NCBI GenBank assembly: GCA_024278855.1
Contig: JAJRSJ010000001.1
Location: 41,139-105,138 of the forward strand
Source of the DNA: Alphaproteobacteria bacterium
GTDB taxonomy: Bacteria > Pseudomonadota > Alphaproteobacteria > Caulobacterales > Maricaulaceae
Length of the DNA stretch: 64,000 nucleotides
Direction of reading: 5' to 3'
Shown: positions 36,287 to 45,109 of the stretch, piece after piece
How the letters are laid out: each line of letters opens with the position of its first letter
Numbering within the stretch: position 1 is the first letter of the stretch
Notes under the pieces: model-generated
Seen by the model: the letters and a program-made list of their open reading frames with translations, nothing else
Databases searched by the model: none
What the model was told of the DNA's origin: nothing
Made by a program: the position numbers and the translations under genes

Positions 36287-37031
36287 AACCGTTTTTGGTC
36301 TGGATCCGGAACACCTCCGCAAGCAAGCTTGGGTTTAGAGCTGTTTTTGGCTTGTCATCTGCGACCAGCTGACCATCTTGCAACACCCAAACCCGGCTGC
36401 AAAATTGTCGAGCCAGTGTTAAATCATGCAGGCTGGCAATCACAGTTTTACCGCTCTTCGCGGCGCAAGACAAAGACTGCAAAATAGAAATTTGATAATA
36501 TGGATCAAGCGATGCGGTGGGTTCGTCTGCGAGCAAGATAGGCGCGTCCACGGCCAAAGTCCGCGCCAACAAAACCCGCGCCTGTTCACCGCCGCTTATG
36601 CTGTCAAAGCTTCTGTCTTGCAAATCCAGACAATCTGCGGCTGACAAAGCTGTTTTTATAGCCTGCATGTCCGCTTGAGAATATTTACCCAGTCGCCCCC
36701 GGTAAGGGGCGCGGCCCAAAGCCACCAATTCGCCCACTGACAAAGCCCATGCAACATGCCGGTCTTGCGCCAACCAGGCAATATTTTTTGCTCTGGTTCT
36801 TGGCGGTAAATCCTGAACGGCTTTATTTGCCTGAACGTCTTTATTTGAAAGCATAACCTGGCCGCCGGCGGGGATAATAAGTCCGGCAATGGTTTTGAGT
36901 AAACAGGATTTACCAGAGCCGTTGGGGCCTAGCAGGCCGATCAATTCTCCGGGTTGGGCTGTGCAATTGATATTTTGCAACACGGGTGTTTTGCCGTAGC
37001 CGGCACATAAATTTTTAATTTGCAAACTCAT
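36258..37031 (-). CDS. btuD: BtuD-like ABC transporter ATPase (cobalamin uptake)
   Basis: About 257 residues from the ATG at 37031, which overlaps the permease stop by 4 nt (ATGA); the open frame upstream of it is a shadow of the permease gene. Motifs: Walker A GLLGPNGSGKSCLLKTIAG, Q-loop AWLAQDRHVAW, signature ISGGEQARVLLARTL, Walker B ILLADEPTASLD, and the H-loop SLHDLTLA. The C-terminal VFRIQTKNGFSVQIPVKN is typical of iron/B12-type FecE/BtuD subunits. Cobalamin specificity is inferred from the operon and riboswitch. It shares 29 nt with the yceI-like gene. Confidence 0.92.
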   Translation of the reverse strand: MSLQIKNLCAGYGKTPVLQNINCTAQPGELIGLLGPNGSGKSCLLKTIAGLIIPAGGQVMLSNKDVQANKAVQDLPPRTRAKNIAWLAQDRHVAWALSVGELVALGRAPYRGRLGKYSQADMQAIKTALSAADCLDLQDRSFDSISGGEQARVLLARTLAVDAPILLADEPTASLDPYYQISILQSLSCAAKSGKTVIASLHDLTLARQFCSRVWVLQDGQLVADDKPKTALNPSLLAEVFRIQTKNGFSVQIPVKN

Positions 37032-37990
37032 GACCTTCCCGCCCGAAATGCAAGCCATATGAAGAACGGCGCACCGATTAGCGCCGATAAAATCCCCAAA
37101 TACATCACCGTGCCGTTCACCGATAATACCCGTGTCAAACTGTCGGCCAGCGCTAAAAACCCGGCACCGCCTACGGCCGATACAGGGATTAGCCGCGCCG
37201 GGTCGGGGCCAAATATGGCCCGTAAAATATGCGGGATAAACAGGCCGATAAACCCGATAGCCCCGGCCACCGCGACCCCGGCCCCTACGCACAGGGCCAC
37301 GCCAACAACCAAAAATATCCGCACCCGCCCCAGCCGCACCCCAAGGCTCTTGGCCGTCTCCTCGCCGAGACTTAAAGTGCGCAAATCCGGGCCAATCCAA
37401 AACAACAGCGACAGCCCTAGCAATGTCAGACTTGTGTTCGTTACCGCCCCGCCATAGCTCGCGTTTTTTAAACTGCCCATGAGCCAATAAACAATCTCCG
37501 ACAAAGCCCACGGGTTGGGCGCAAAATTCATCAACAGGCCGGTTAAAGCCGTGGCCAGTGAACCAATGCCGACCCCGGCCAAAATCAAAACGGTTGCACC
37601 TTTGCGGCGACCCGCCAGACCAAGCAACAATGCGGCTCCGATCCCGGCGCCCGCCAATGCCGCCGGGGTCAACCAGGGTTTGTGGCCAAAATAAAGCGCT
37701 AACACCGCACCGAAAGCTGCCGTCGCTGAGAACCCCAATATGCCCGGATCCGCTAACGGGTTGCGCGTATAGCCTTGCAATGCAGCCCCGCTCGCCCCCA
37801 ACCCGGCCCCGATCATCAAGGCCAAAAGCGTACGCGGGGCGCGCAAATCCTGCATGATGGTAATATGGATTTCTTCGCCGCGCCCAAATAAAGCCGGGAT
37901 AAGATCAGCCAAAGAAATAGGCAATGCCCCGATGCTCAGGGATAGGAGAGTGGCAAAGGTGCTAAATAATATGAGCAAACCAATCCGCAT
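37028..37990 (-). CDS. btuC: BtuC-like FecCD-family ABC permease
   Basis: A 320-residue permease with nine to ten hydrophobic segments. The FecCD-family landmarks are RAPRTLLALMIGAGLGASGAALQGYTRNPLADPGILGFS (in parts) and GFIGLFIPHILRAIFGPDPARLIPVSAVGGAGFLALAD (in parts). It forms the membrane channel of the type II importer for cobalamin (or another corrinoid). The ATG lies next to the BtuF stop and its stop overlaps btuD. Confidence 0.93.
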   Translation of the reverse strand: MRIGLLILFSTFATLLSLSIGALPISLADLIPALFGRGEEIHITIMQDLRAPRTLLALMIGAGLGASGAALQGYTRNPLADPGILGFSATAAFGAVLALYFGHKPWLTPAALAGAGIGAALLLGLAGRRKGATVLILAGVGIGSLATALTGLLMNFAPNPWALSEIVYWLMGSLKNASYGGAVTNTSLTLLGLSLLFWIGPDLRTLSLGEETAKSLGVRLGRVRIFLVVGVALCVGAGVAVAGAIGFIGLFIPHILRAIFGPDPARLIPVSAVGGAGFLALADSLTRVLSVNGTVMYLGILSALIGAPFFIWLAFRAGRS

Positions 37991-38778
37991 TATTTCAGCC
38001 CCCCGATAGCGTCGGCGATTATGTCCCTAGCCTCATACAAGCCCGGCCCGGCGCATGGCCATAATTTGCCTGGCACATTGATATGGGGGGTAGATTTGAT
38101 TTTGTCTTGCAAAACTTTATTGTGCAAGCCCGCCCCATTGACTGAAGTATAACCGTCTTTGAAAAACGAGGTGACAATTAAATCGGGCTTAAGTCCGACC
38201 AAGATTTCCGCGTCCGGCCTATGCCAGCCTAGTGTGGTGATAATATTTAGCCCGCCCGCAGCCACTATAACCGCATCAACATATGTACCCGGCCCCGCCG
38301 TCGCACCCGCCGCAGACAGATATAAGGTTTTAACACGACCAGTTGATGTCCGTTTGAAATTTACGGTGGGCGGCACGGGTTTATGCACTGCATTTGCCAA
38401 CATGGTTTGGTTTTGCACGAGAACTTGGAAATCCTCACCCCAAGCCAGATTTACATATTTGATACCCTGTTGATCCAAAACTGGTTTCGCTCGCATACCC
38501 TCGCCGGGGCCAAAGACCACCAAAGTCGGCTTTAGAGCCAGCAATGCTTCCCCGTCGTCCCACGCTTTGGGTTTGGCGCGCCAGCTTTGCGGTGCAGTAG
38601 AAACCGCGTCCCCGGATTGCCAAGATAAAGCCGCGATATTTGCGTCTGGCACGGCGGCCAACACATAAGCATCCGCGCACAAGGATGTGGACACAACACG
38701 AACCCCCGCACCACCATCCGAAATATCTGCCCCACAAGCCGCGAGCAGAAAACTAAAAATCAGCACTAATGCCCGCAT
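37990..38778 (-). CDS. btuF: BtuF-like periplasmic binding lipoprotein
   Basis: About 262 residues from the ATG at 38778. MRALVLIFSFLLAACG is a classical lipobox with C16, so the protein is a lipoprotein or periplasmic. It has the substrate-binding fold of class III (BtuF/FhuD): VVSTSLCADAYVLA, PTLVVFGPGEG, LKPDLIVTSFF, and C-terminal LWPCAGPGLYEARDI. The start overlaps the 3' end of btuB by 26 nt. It would deliver cobalamin from BtuB to BtuCD. Confidence 0.88.
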   Translation of the reverse strand: MRALVLIFSFLLAACGADISDGGAGVRVVSTSLCADAYVLAAVPDANIAALSWQSGDAVSTAPQSWRAKPKAWDDGEALLALKPTLVVFGPGEGMRAKPVLDQQGIKYVNLAWGEDFQVLVQNQTMLANAVHKPVPPTVNFKRTSTGRVKTLYLSAAGATAGPGTYVDAVIVAAGGLNIITTLGWHRPDAEILVGLKPDLIVTSFFKDGYTSVNGAGLHNKVLQDKIKSTPHINVPGKLWPCAGPGLYEARDIIADAIGGLK

Positions 38779-40696
38779 AGACCCCCCGTCCTTGTGATGC
38801 ATATCCGACAACTTCCTGGTAGTCTTCGTCCAGCAGGTTTTCTGCGCGCACGGACAGTGTGATGGTTTCATTGAGTGTGTAGCGTATATTAAGCCCGACC
38901 AGTGTGAAAGCCGCAAGCTCAACCCGGGAAAATGTCGCAAAGTCCGTATCAATCTGGCTGCCATTGTGATCCGCCGACAGGGTAAGGCTTAAATCCCGGG
39001 TGGGCGTCCATGTGGTGGTTGCACTGGCCAAAAACTTTGGGCGGCGCAATTCGCGTATGCCGTTTTCCTCAGCGTCCAGAAATGTCGCTGATGCTCTTAT
39101 GTCAAGATTATCGCCTAAGGAACCGCGCCCCTCCAACTCAACACCTTCGCGTTTGCTGTTGGCAGTACGGTTAAACACGCTTGCGGGGAAAACGCCAAAA
39201 TCCGTGAAAATTTCATTTTTTAAATCAGAGCGGAAATAATCAACACTGAAATTCCAATCGCCCAATTTTTGATCATACCCGATATTATAACCAGTTGATG
39301 TTTCCGGTTTTATATTGGGATTGCCGACAAAGAATGCCGGGAAAAACCCGAACAATTCGGTCATAGACGGGTTTTTAACACCTGTACCAATGGATGCACG
39401 CACCCGCCCGCCAATGGTTTCAAACCCGTAACCCGCACCGGCCCGCCAAGTTTGGCTATTTTCAAACCGCCCATTAAAATCGGCCCGCACAGATGCGCTT
39501 AATGTAACAGCGTTTTGGGTGTAACGATAATCCGCCGCCAGTACATGGTTTCTTATGCTCTCGTTCTGGTTCTGGCCCGCACCAATACCGCCAAAATTAG
39601 AAAAGTCTTCCCGCTCGGTTTCAGCGAGCAGTGTAAGAGAATGGGCATTCCATGTTTTCTCTGCCGCCCAGTTGGCTTGCGTGCGTTTGCCTGTGGTGTC
39701 ATTGCGAAAATTGGTGCCTGTGGTGTTTTGCCTGGTATCGGCAAGACTTAAATTGACCAAATTATCAAATCCGGCCAAGGCAAACCGCGCCGATACGCGC
39801 CCGGTTTTGCTATCGGTGGTCAGTTCGGAATCCGTATCATTAAGCCGCCCGTCAAAATCCGTGTCGCTATCAAATTCGGACACGGCATGGTTGGCTGAAT
39901 ATTTTGCAGATAAAACAACCTCGCCAATTTCAACATGGTTCAGACCAACATTTAGCGCCCGGTTATTGAAACCATCATCCGCGCCGCCGCCTCCAGAAAC
40001 ATCATAGCCGTCTGTGCGAAACACATTGCCATTGACGGACAAGGCCGCGCCCTTAATCGGGACAACCGCCGACACTTGACCTTCAAAGCTGTTAAAACTC
40101 CCCGCTTCCAACGACAATCTGTAACTTTCACGTGTTGCGCCCGCCCGCGTTATAACATTGACCACGCCGCCGATAGCATCACTGCCCCATAGGGCCGATT
40201 GTTCCCCGCGCAGGACTTCGATGCGCACCACGTCTTCGCTGCGCAATGCGCTAAAATCAAATTCACCAGTGTTTGGGTTAGAAACCTCAACCCCGTCCAC
40301 AAGTACAAGTACATGATTGCCTTCAGCACCCCTAAGACGCAATTGCGTCAAACCGCCTTGTGCGCCAGAGCGGCTGACACTTGCACCGGGTATTGTGCGG
40401 AGCAGATCTGTGATATAGGAATTTCCCCGCAACACAATTTCCCCCCGTGTGATGGTTGAAACAGGCGCGGTAATATCATTCTTGCTCAAAGACCCAATCC
40501 GCGAACCAATAACAACTATATCCGCGTATTCACTACGGGGTGGCTCGCAGACAATAGCTGGATCAGGGTTTCGTTTGTAATCACAAGCATACCAAGCTTT
40601 AGGGTCTACAGTTTTGGGAATTTGCCCATAAACAGGGTTGGCGAATAGTGCCAGCGCCAATGGCAATTGGGCGACAGATAAAAATAAGCGTTTCAT
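38753..40696 (-). CDS. btuB: TonB-dependent outer membrane receptor (BtuB)
   Basis: A 647-residue outer-membrane receptor. A signal peptide (LSVAQLPLALALFANPVYG) is followed by a TonB-box-like DIVVIGSRIG, the plug domain (SYITDLLRTIPGASVSRSGAQGGLTQLRLRG in parts; VLVDGVEVSNPNTGEFD; EVLRGEQSALWGSDAIGGVVNVIT in parts) and a C-terminal beta barrel ending in YAGISADF with aromatic terminus F. The size is close to E. coli BtuB (about 614). The riboswitch upstream and the BtuFCD genes downstream make vitamin B12 the probable ligand. An AGTTTTGGAG-like GGAG precedes the ATG. Confidence 0.95.
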   Translation of the reverse strand: MKRLFLSVAQLPLALALFANPVYGQIPKTVDPKAWYACDYKRNPDPAIVCEPPRSEYADIVVIGSRIGSLSKNDITAPVSTITRGEIVLRGNSYITDLLRTIPGASVSRSGAQGGLTQLRLRGAEGNHVLVLVDGVEVSNPNTGEFDFSALRSEDVVRIEVLRGEQSALWGSDAIGGVVNVITRAGATRESYRLSLEAGSFNSFEGQVSAVVPIKGAALSVNGNVFRTDGYDVSGGGGADDGFNNRALNVGLNHVEIGEVVLSAKYSANHAVSEFDSDTDFDGRLNDTDSELTTDSKTGRVSARFALAGFDNLVNLSLADTRQNTTGTNFRNDTTGKRTQANWAAEKTWNAHSLTLLAETEREDFSNFGGIGAGQNQNESIRNHVLAADYRYTQNAVTLSASVRADFNGRFENSQTWRAGAGYGFETIGGRVRASIGTGVKNPSMTELFGFFPAFFVGNPNIKPETSTGYNIGYDQKLGDWNFSVDYFRSDLKNEIFTDFGVFPASVFNRTANSKREGVELEGRGSLGDNLDIRASATFLDAEENGIRELRRPKFLASATTTWTPTRDLSLTLSADHNGSQIDTDFATFSRVELAAFTLVGLNIRYTLNETITLSVRAENLLDEDYQEVVGYASQGRGVYAGISADF

Positions 40697-40812
40697 AACG
40701 ACTCCAAAATTGCGCTCGCGACATGCAAGTGCGTTTCAAATGTCGTCATGGAGCCCTCGGCGAGGGTAAGTTCCTGCTCTTTGCTATTCCCGGCAAATCG
40801 GCGCTGGCGACG

Positions 40813-40953
40813 GCGTTGGCAGGTCTTCTGACTTACGGCTCGATTGATGCTCACACCTTCCCGCACTTGCGTGCAGTGGTTTATGTGAGCCTCTCGCCGC
40901 TTACAGCTGCGGGTACAGTACCGGACTTACACCGGTTTCCCTAAGGCCAACGC
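40813..40953 (-). ncRNA. Cobalamin riboswitch upstream of btuB
   Basis: The minus strand reads GGGAAACCGGTGTAAGTCCGG, then ACTGTACCCGCAGCTGTAAGCGG (split at 20), AAGTCAGAAGACCTGCC (B12 box) and closes with a P1 stem, GCGTTGG (minus-strand complement of 40947-40953) against CCAACGC (complement of 40813-40819). These are the conserved blocks of the AdoCbl riboswitch. It ends about 117 nt before the btuB ATG at 40696. A CCCTCGGCGAGGG hairpin in the leader (40751-40763) could be the expression platform. A short ORF on the opposite strand here is a shadow. Confidence 0.95.
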
Positions 40954-41017
40954 GCAAGGCATATCTGTAAACTTAGATATGGGCAAGACTTATTTGTTGT
41001 TAGCTATAATGTTCTAG

Positions 41018-42826
41018 CTAGGGTCTGTCCCTAGTATTTAACACATCTATAAACGCAGTGCCAAAACGCTGTAATTTAGCTTTTCCCACACCGTGAACTT
41101 CCGCCATATCGTCGATGGTTTTTGGCCGTTTTCGCGCCATATCGCGTAGGGTTTTGTCGTGAAAAATCATAAAGGCCGGGACATTTTGTTTCTGTGCCAA
41201 GGAGCTTCTGATTTCTTTTAAACGGGTGAACAACTCCAGTTCGGTCTCGGACAGGTCTTGCTCTGCCTGTTTGGGTTTGGCACTAGATTTTGTGGCATTT
41301 GCGCCTTTGATGTTTTTTGTAAACTGTGGCCTGTAGGAAAACTCGGCTATGCCGCGCAGTAATTTTTTGCCCTGTTCGGTCATGGACAGGCCGCCATACT
41401 GCGCTATGTCGAGGCGGACAAATCCGCTCGCGACCATTTGGCGAATGATCGACTGCCAGTTCGGTTTTTTATGGTGTTTGCCCACGCCCCAGGTCGGTAA
41501 TTTATCATGGCCAAAGTCACGAATACGTTTGGTGTTGGCCCCAACCAATATATCACAAATATAGGCCGGGCCAAACCGCTGTCCGGTGCGTAAAATCGCC
41601 GACAACACCATCTGGCCTTCGCGCAGACCGTCTTTAAGCTCAACCGGATCAAGACAGACATCACAATTGTTACAAGCTTTGGAATCCTCACCAAAATAGG
41701 CCAATAATGAACGACGGCGACAAGTCGGAGCTTCGCAATAAGCAATCAATCTGTCGAGCCGTTTATGAGCGCGGCGCGTTTGGGCTTTGCCGGCGCCGTC
41801 TTCTTCGATAAATTGTCGGCGCATCCGGATATCACCCATACCGAACAGCATTTCACAGTCTGCCGGATCCCCGTCTCGTCCAGCCCGGCCAAATTCCTGA
41901 TAATAGTTTTCCATGGACGACGGCAGATCGGTGTGAAACACAAACCGCACATCCGGTTTGTCTATACCCATGCCAAAAGCAATGGTCGCACAGATGATAA
42001 CACCGGGGTCTTTGACAAACCGTTTCTGGTTTTTGTCCCGGGTATATTTGTCCACACCCGCATGATAAACCAAAGCATTATGGCCAAGGCTGTTTAAAAC
42101 CTGGGCCGCGATTTCGCACTTTTTGCGCGATAAACAATAGACAATGCCGCTATCGCCTTTTCTGGTTTTGACAAAGGCCGCCATTTGGTTTTGCCAACCT
42201 TGTTTGGGCGATACGGCCAAGGAGATATTGGGACGGTCAAACCCGGCAACATAGATCTTAACGTCGTTCCCGAACAATTTTGCGGCAATGTCTTTTCGCG
42301 TCACCTCGTCAGCACTGGCGGTCAGAGCAATAATCGGCGCGTCCGGGAAATGGGTTTTAAGTTCGCACAGCATTTCGTATTCCGGGCGAAACGACGGCCC
42401 CCACTGGGAGATACAGTGCGCTTCATCAACCGCAATCATGCGCACGTCTAGCGAGCGCATCACCTCCAAAGTGGACGGGTTCATTAACCGCTCCGGTGAC
42501 ATATAGAGCAAGCGGGTTTCGCCCTTGCGTAAACTGCGCCAAATCCGGTCATTTTCATCCGGCGATACGGTGGAGTTCAGAGCTTCTGCGGGCGCGCCCA
42601 ATAATTTAAGCGCGCTGACCTGGTCGCTCATCAGCGCAATCAAGGGCGACACGACTATTGTCAAACCATCACCCATCAAGGCGGGAATTTGAAAAATCAA
42701 AGACTTGCCCGCCCCCGTCGGCATAACACAAAACACATTTAGGCCCGCAAGCAAATCCGCAATAGGCTCCTCCTGCCCAGGCCGAAACTCGTCATAACCA
42801 AATATGTTTTTCAAGGTTTGATGCAT
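41018..42826 (-). CDS. recQ: ATP-dependent DNA helicase RecQ
   Basis: A 602-residue RecQ. Residues 1-330 contain motif I MPTGAGKSLIFQIP (about 37-42 core), the DEAH motif VDEAHCISQWG and motif VI-like QEFGRAGRDGDPADC. The zinc-binding region has cysteines in YCEAPTCRR and ACNNCDVC. The C-terminal HRDC domain is DMARKRPKTIDDMAEVHGVGKAKLQRFG. It unwinds forks and recombination intermediates. The C-terminus ends VLNTRDRP, encoded by a sequence that includes TAGGGTCTGTCCCTA, which resembles the repeat ends found elsewhere in the window. Confidence 0.96.
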   Translation of the reverse strand: MHQTLKNIFGYDEFRPGQEEPIADLLAGLNVFCVMPTGAGKSLIFQIPALMGDGLTIVVSPLIALMSDQVSALKLLGAPAEALNSTVSPDENDRIWRSLRKGETRLLYMSPERLMNPSTLEVMRSLDVRMIAVDEAHCISQWGPSFRPEYEMLCELKTHFPDAPIIALTASADEVTRKDIAAKLFGNDVKIYVAGFDRPNISLAVSPKQGWQNQMAAFVKTRKGDSGIVYCLSRKKCEIAAQVLNSLGHNALVYHAGVDKYTRDKNQKRFVKDPGVIICATIAFGMGIDKPDVRFVFHTDLPSSMENYYQEFGRAGRDGDPADCEMLFGMGDIRMRRQFIEEDGAGKAQTRRAHKRLDRLIAYCEAPTCRRRSLLAYFGEDSKACNNCDVCLDPVELKDGLREGQMVLSAILRTGQRFGPAYICDILVGANTKRIRDFGHDKLPTWGVGKHHKKPNWQSIIRQMVASGFVRLDIAQYGGLSMTEQGKKLLRGIAEFSYRPQFTKNIKGANATKSSAKPKQAEQDLSETELELFTRLKEIRSSLAQKQNVPAFMIFHDKTLRDMARKRPKTIDDMAEVHGVGKAKLQRFGTAFIDVLNTRDRP

Positions 42827-42884
42827 GGTGTTTTAAAGAACATGTGCGGAACAAAGTAAAGCGAGAAAATAAAAACTTGTGTTA

Positions 42885-42899
42885 TACCAACATTTGGTA
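42885..42899. promoter_or_regulatory. Probable operator of the second ParDE module
   Basis: TACCAACATTTGGTA is a perfect 6-bp inverted repeat with a 3-bp centre, located 31 bp upstream of the antitoxin start. RHH antitoxins of the ParD family bind such inverted repeats. Confidence 0.55.
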
Positions 42900-42929
42900 C
42901 ATGGTGACAAAATTAAAGGAGGTGCTACA

Positions 42930-43175
42930 ATGGCACATAATACATCTATTTCAATTGGTGAGCATTTCCAAAGCTTTATTGGGACGCAAGTTCAAACCGG
43001 AAGATATGGTTCAGCGAGTGATGTTGTGCGGGCCGGGTTGCGACTGCTTGAAGAACATGAAGCGAAAGTAGAAAATTTACAAAATGCTTTAATTGAAGGT
43101 GAGCAATCGGGTGCTGTAAAATCTTTTGATAGTGCAGAGGTTTTAAAGAAAATGCACAAAAAGCATGCCAAATAA
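42930..43175 (+). CDS. ParD-family antitoxin (second module)
   Basis: An 81-residue antitoxin from the ATG at 42930, with AAGGAGG upstream. It starts MAHNTSISIGEHFQSFIG and continues QVQTGRYGSASDVVRAGLRLLEEHE, the RHH motif of the ParD family. The C-terminal part is charged. It overlaps the toxin gene by 11 nt (antitoxin before toxin). Confidence 0.92.
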   Translation: MAHNTSISIGEHFQSFIGTQVQTGRYGSASDVVRAGLRLLEEHEAKVENLQNALIEGEQSGAVKSFDSAEVLKKMHKKHAK

Positions 43176-43464
43176 AAACCGCGACTACAAACTATCCCCT
43201 TTGGCAGAAACTGATCTTGAGGAAATTTGGCTGTACAGCTTTGAAAACTGGTCGCTTGAACAGGCAGATAAATATCAATGCGATCTCGTCAGTGTTTTTA
43301 AAAATCTTGCATCTGGTAGATACAAGGGGCGCATGGTAGATGTCCGCAAAGGATATTTGAAATACAAATCTGGTTCACACTTCGTCTATTTCCGCCAGTC
43401 GAATAGCCTCATAGAAGTTATCCGAATTCTTCACCAAATGATGGATACAGGTAGGCATTTATAG
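43165..43464 (+). CDS. ParE-family toxin (second module)
   Basis: A 99-residue toxin with MPNKNRDYKLSPLAETDLEE, IWLYSFENWSLEQADKYQCD, KSGSHFVYFRQSNSLIEVIRIL and a C-terminal HQMMDTGRHL, a pattern of ParE toxins (ending MDxxRHL). It overlaps the antitoxin by 11 nt. It is not closely similar to the ParE at 19978-20259; the two modules are probably independent acquisitions. Confidence 0.93.
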   Translation: MPNKNRDYKLSPLAETDLEEIWLYSFENWSLEQADKYQCDLVSVFKNLASGRYKGRMVDVRKGYLKYKSGSHFVYFRQSNSLIEVIRILHQMMDTGRHL

Positions 43465-43517
43465 GTTCACCCAAACATATTTTGTCAAACAGCAAACACT
43501 ATTCTTCCCTTTAAGTG

Positions 43518-43702
43518 TTAGTTTTGAACAGTTAAGCTATAAAGATGGGAATAACTTTCTGTCACTCCTACAAAATCATCTTCTCCGCCGGGAAATAATC
43601 TCCTATTTAGGTTGAACCCAAATCAACGATTGTACTGGCGACCTCTAAATTAACTAGCACATCACCACCGCCTACCTGTGTAAGGTTTACCCAATTTGCC
43701 AT
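43518..43702 (-). pseudogene. Frameshifted small conserved-looking gene
   Basis: From the ATG at 43702 (AAGGAAATATATATC upstream) a frame reads MANWVNLTQVGGGDVLVNLE and ends after VASTIVDLGST. In the next frame the sequence continues NRRLFPGGEDDFVGVTESYS and HLYSLTVQN to a stop at 43518. One missing base near 43608 would rejoin both parts into a roughly 62-residue protein. The composite looks like a single small protein. I do not know the family. The break could be a true mutation or a sequencing/assembly error. Confidence 0.6.
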
Positions 43703-43886
43703 GATATATATTTCCTTTTTAACTAAACGTACGTATACAAGAATTTAAGAAAGATATCAAAGAATTTCTTGGTGTATGTTCCACGCTAAGAATGTGTAGC
43801 GTTGCTGAAGCAAGCAGGAATTTGCTAGACCAAAGGTTTGCATTGGCGTATTAAGAGGGTTCGCAATTTTACGGATTGGAGATTTT

Positions 43887-44300
43887 ATGACCAAAACACC
43901 CCATGAGGCGCTTTTGCGCGTAGCGCAGGCGGTTCGCGACAACGCCTATGCGCCTTATTCAAAGTTTCAGGTCGGGGCGGCGATCTTGGCGGCGGACGGC
44001 AATATCTATGCTGGCTGTAATGTGGAAAATGCCGCCTACCCTGAAGGCCAGTGCGCCGAGGCCAGTGCGATCTCGGCCATGGTGGCGGGAGGCTCACTGG
44101 AGATCAAACAAATTTGCATTGTCAAAAAAGGCAGTGGCAAGGTGGCACCGTGCGGTGGATGTCGCCAGAAATTAAATGAATTTGCTGCAAGTGATATCCC
44201 AATTTTTGTACAAGGCGCAGACGGCGGTTTGCAATCCTATACTTTGGGTGAATTGCTGCCGCTTGCCTTTGGCAAAACCCATTTGGAGATGGATAAATGA
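43887..44300 (+). CDS. cdd: Cytidine deaminase
   Basis: A 137-residue single-domain zinc-dependent cytidine deaminase. YAPYSKFQVGAAILAADG, GCNVENAAYPEGQCAEASAI (zinc cysteine and catalytic glutamate in CAEA) and APCGGCRQKLNEF (PCxxC). It deaminates cytidine and deoxycytidine to (deoxy)uridine. It is the first gene of the nucleoside operon, overlapping punA by 4 nt (ATGA). Confidence 0.96.
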   Translation: MTKTPHEALLRVAQAVRDNAYAPYSKFQVGAAILAADGNIYAGCNVENAAYPEGQCAEASAISAMVAGGSLEIKQICIVKKGSGKVAPCGGCRQKLNEFAASDIPIFVQGADGGLQSYTLGELLPLAFGKTHLEMDK

Positions 44301-45109
44301 CAGGCGGAAAAGACATATTAAAATTAGCCAAATTGATCAATGAACGCACGGGCGGCAAGCCTGTGGACATGGGCTTGATTTTGGGTTCTGGCCTGTCCGC
44401 CTTGGTGGATTTGATCCAAGATGCGGTGGCCGTACCTTACGACGACCTACCCGGCTTTCCCCATGCGGGCGTATCGGGGCATAATCCCAATTTGGTGATC
44501 GGCACCATTGAAGGCGTCCAAGTGGCGGTGTTTGGCGGACGGTCACATTATTACGAACACGGCAAAGCCGACGCCATGCGTGTGCCATTGGAGGTTTTGA
44601 AAGCCCTTGGTGCCAAAGCCGTCTGCATCACCAATTCGGCGGGTTCCCTGCGCGAAGATTTACCGCCCGGTGCACAAATGCTGATTACCGATCATTTGAA
44701 TTTATCCGGCACGTCTCCGTTGATCGGCGAACCGGGTGATGCCCGCTTTGTTGATATGGTGGATTGTTATGACCCGGACCTGGTGGCCGCCGCCAGACGC
44801 GGCGCGGCCGAAATCGGCGTTCCATTGAAAGACGGGGTTTATGCTTGGCTGTCCGGCCCGGCGTTTGAGACACCTGCCGAAATCCGGATGCTCAAAACTA
44901 TGGGCGCGGATACGGTCGGTATGTCCACCGTACCGGAAGTTATTTTGGCGCGGTTTCTTGGCCTGAAAGTGGTCGGGTTTTCCAATGTTACCAATATGGC
45001 GGCGGGCATGTCAGCCACCGCCATCACCCATGCCCAGACCAAAGAATGGGCCGCCAAATCCGCCAATCAATTCCAAGCCCTCATCAAAGGGTTTTTAAGG
45101 CAGCTATGA
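44297..45109 (+). CDS. punA: Purine nucleoside phosphorylase
   Basis: A 270-residue trimeric-type PNP (NP-I). Family motifs include GLILGSGLSALVD, GFPHAGVSGHNPNLVIG, GRSHYYEHG, VCITNSAGSLRED and the TVGMSTVPEVILAR, GFSNVTNMAAG segments. It phosphorolyses purine (deoxy)nucleosides to the base and (deoxy)ribose-1-phosphate. It overlaps cdd and deoC by 4 nt each. Confidence 0.94.
   Translation: MTGGKDILKLAKLINERTGGKPVDMGLILGSGLSALVDLIQDAVAVPYDDLPGFPHAGVSGHNPNLVIGTIEGVQVAVFGGRSHYYEHGKADAMRVPLEVLKALGAKAVCITNSAGSLREDLPPGAQMLITDHLNLSGTSPLIGEPGDARFVDMVDCYDPDLVAAARRGAAEIGVPLKDGVYAWLSGPAFETPAEIRMLKTMGADTVGMSTVPEVILARFLGLKVVGFSNVTNMAAGMSATAITHAQTKEWAAKSANQFQALIKGFLRQL

Noticed and set aside
37032..37511. 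N-terminal extension of the btuD ATPase
   Set aside because: It is the antisense-frame reading of the btuC coding region; the true start is the ATGA overlap at 37031.
40723..40944. 73-codon ORF on the plus strand
   Set aside because: It is antisense to the cobalamin riboswitch and is explained by that structure.
42844..42929. Upstream start of the second ParD antitoxin
   Set aside because: The preceding frame crosses the operator; the AAGGAGG and ATG at 42930 fix the start.
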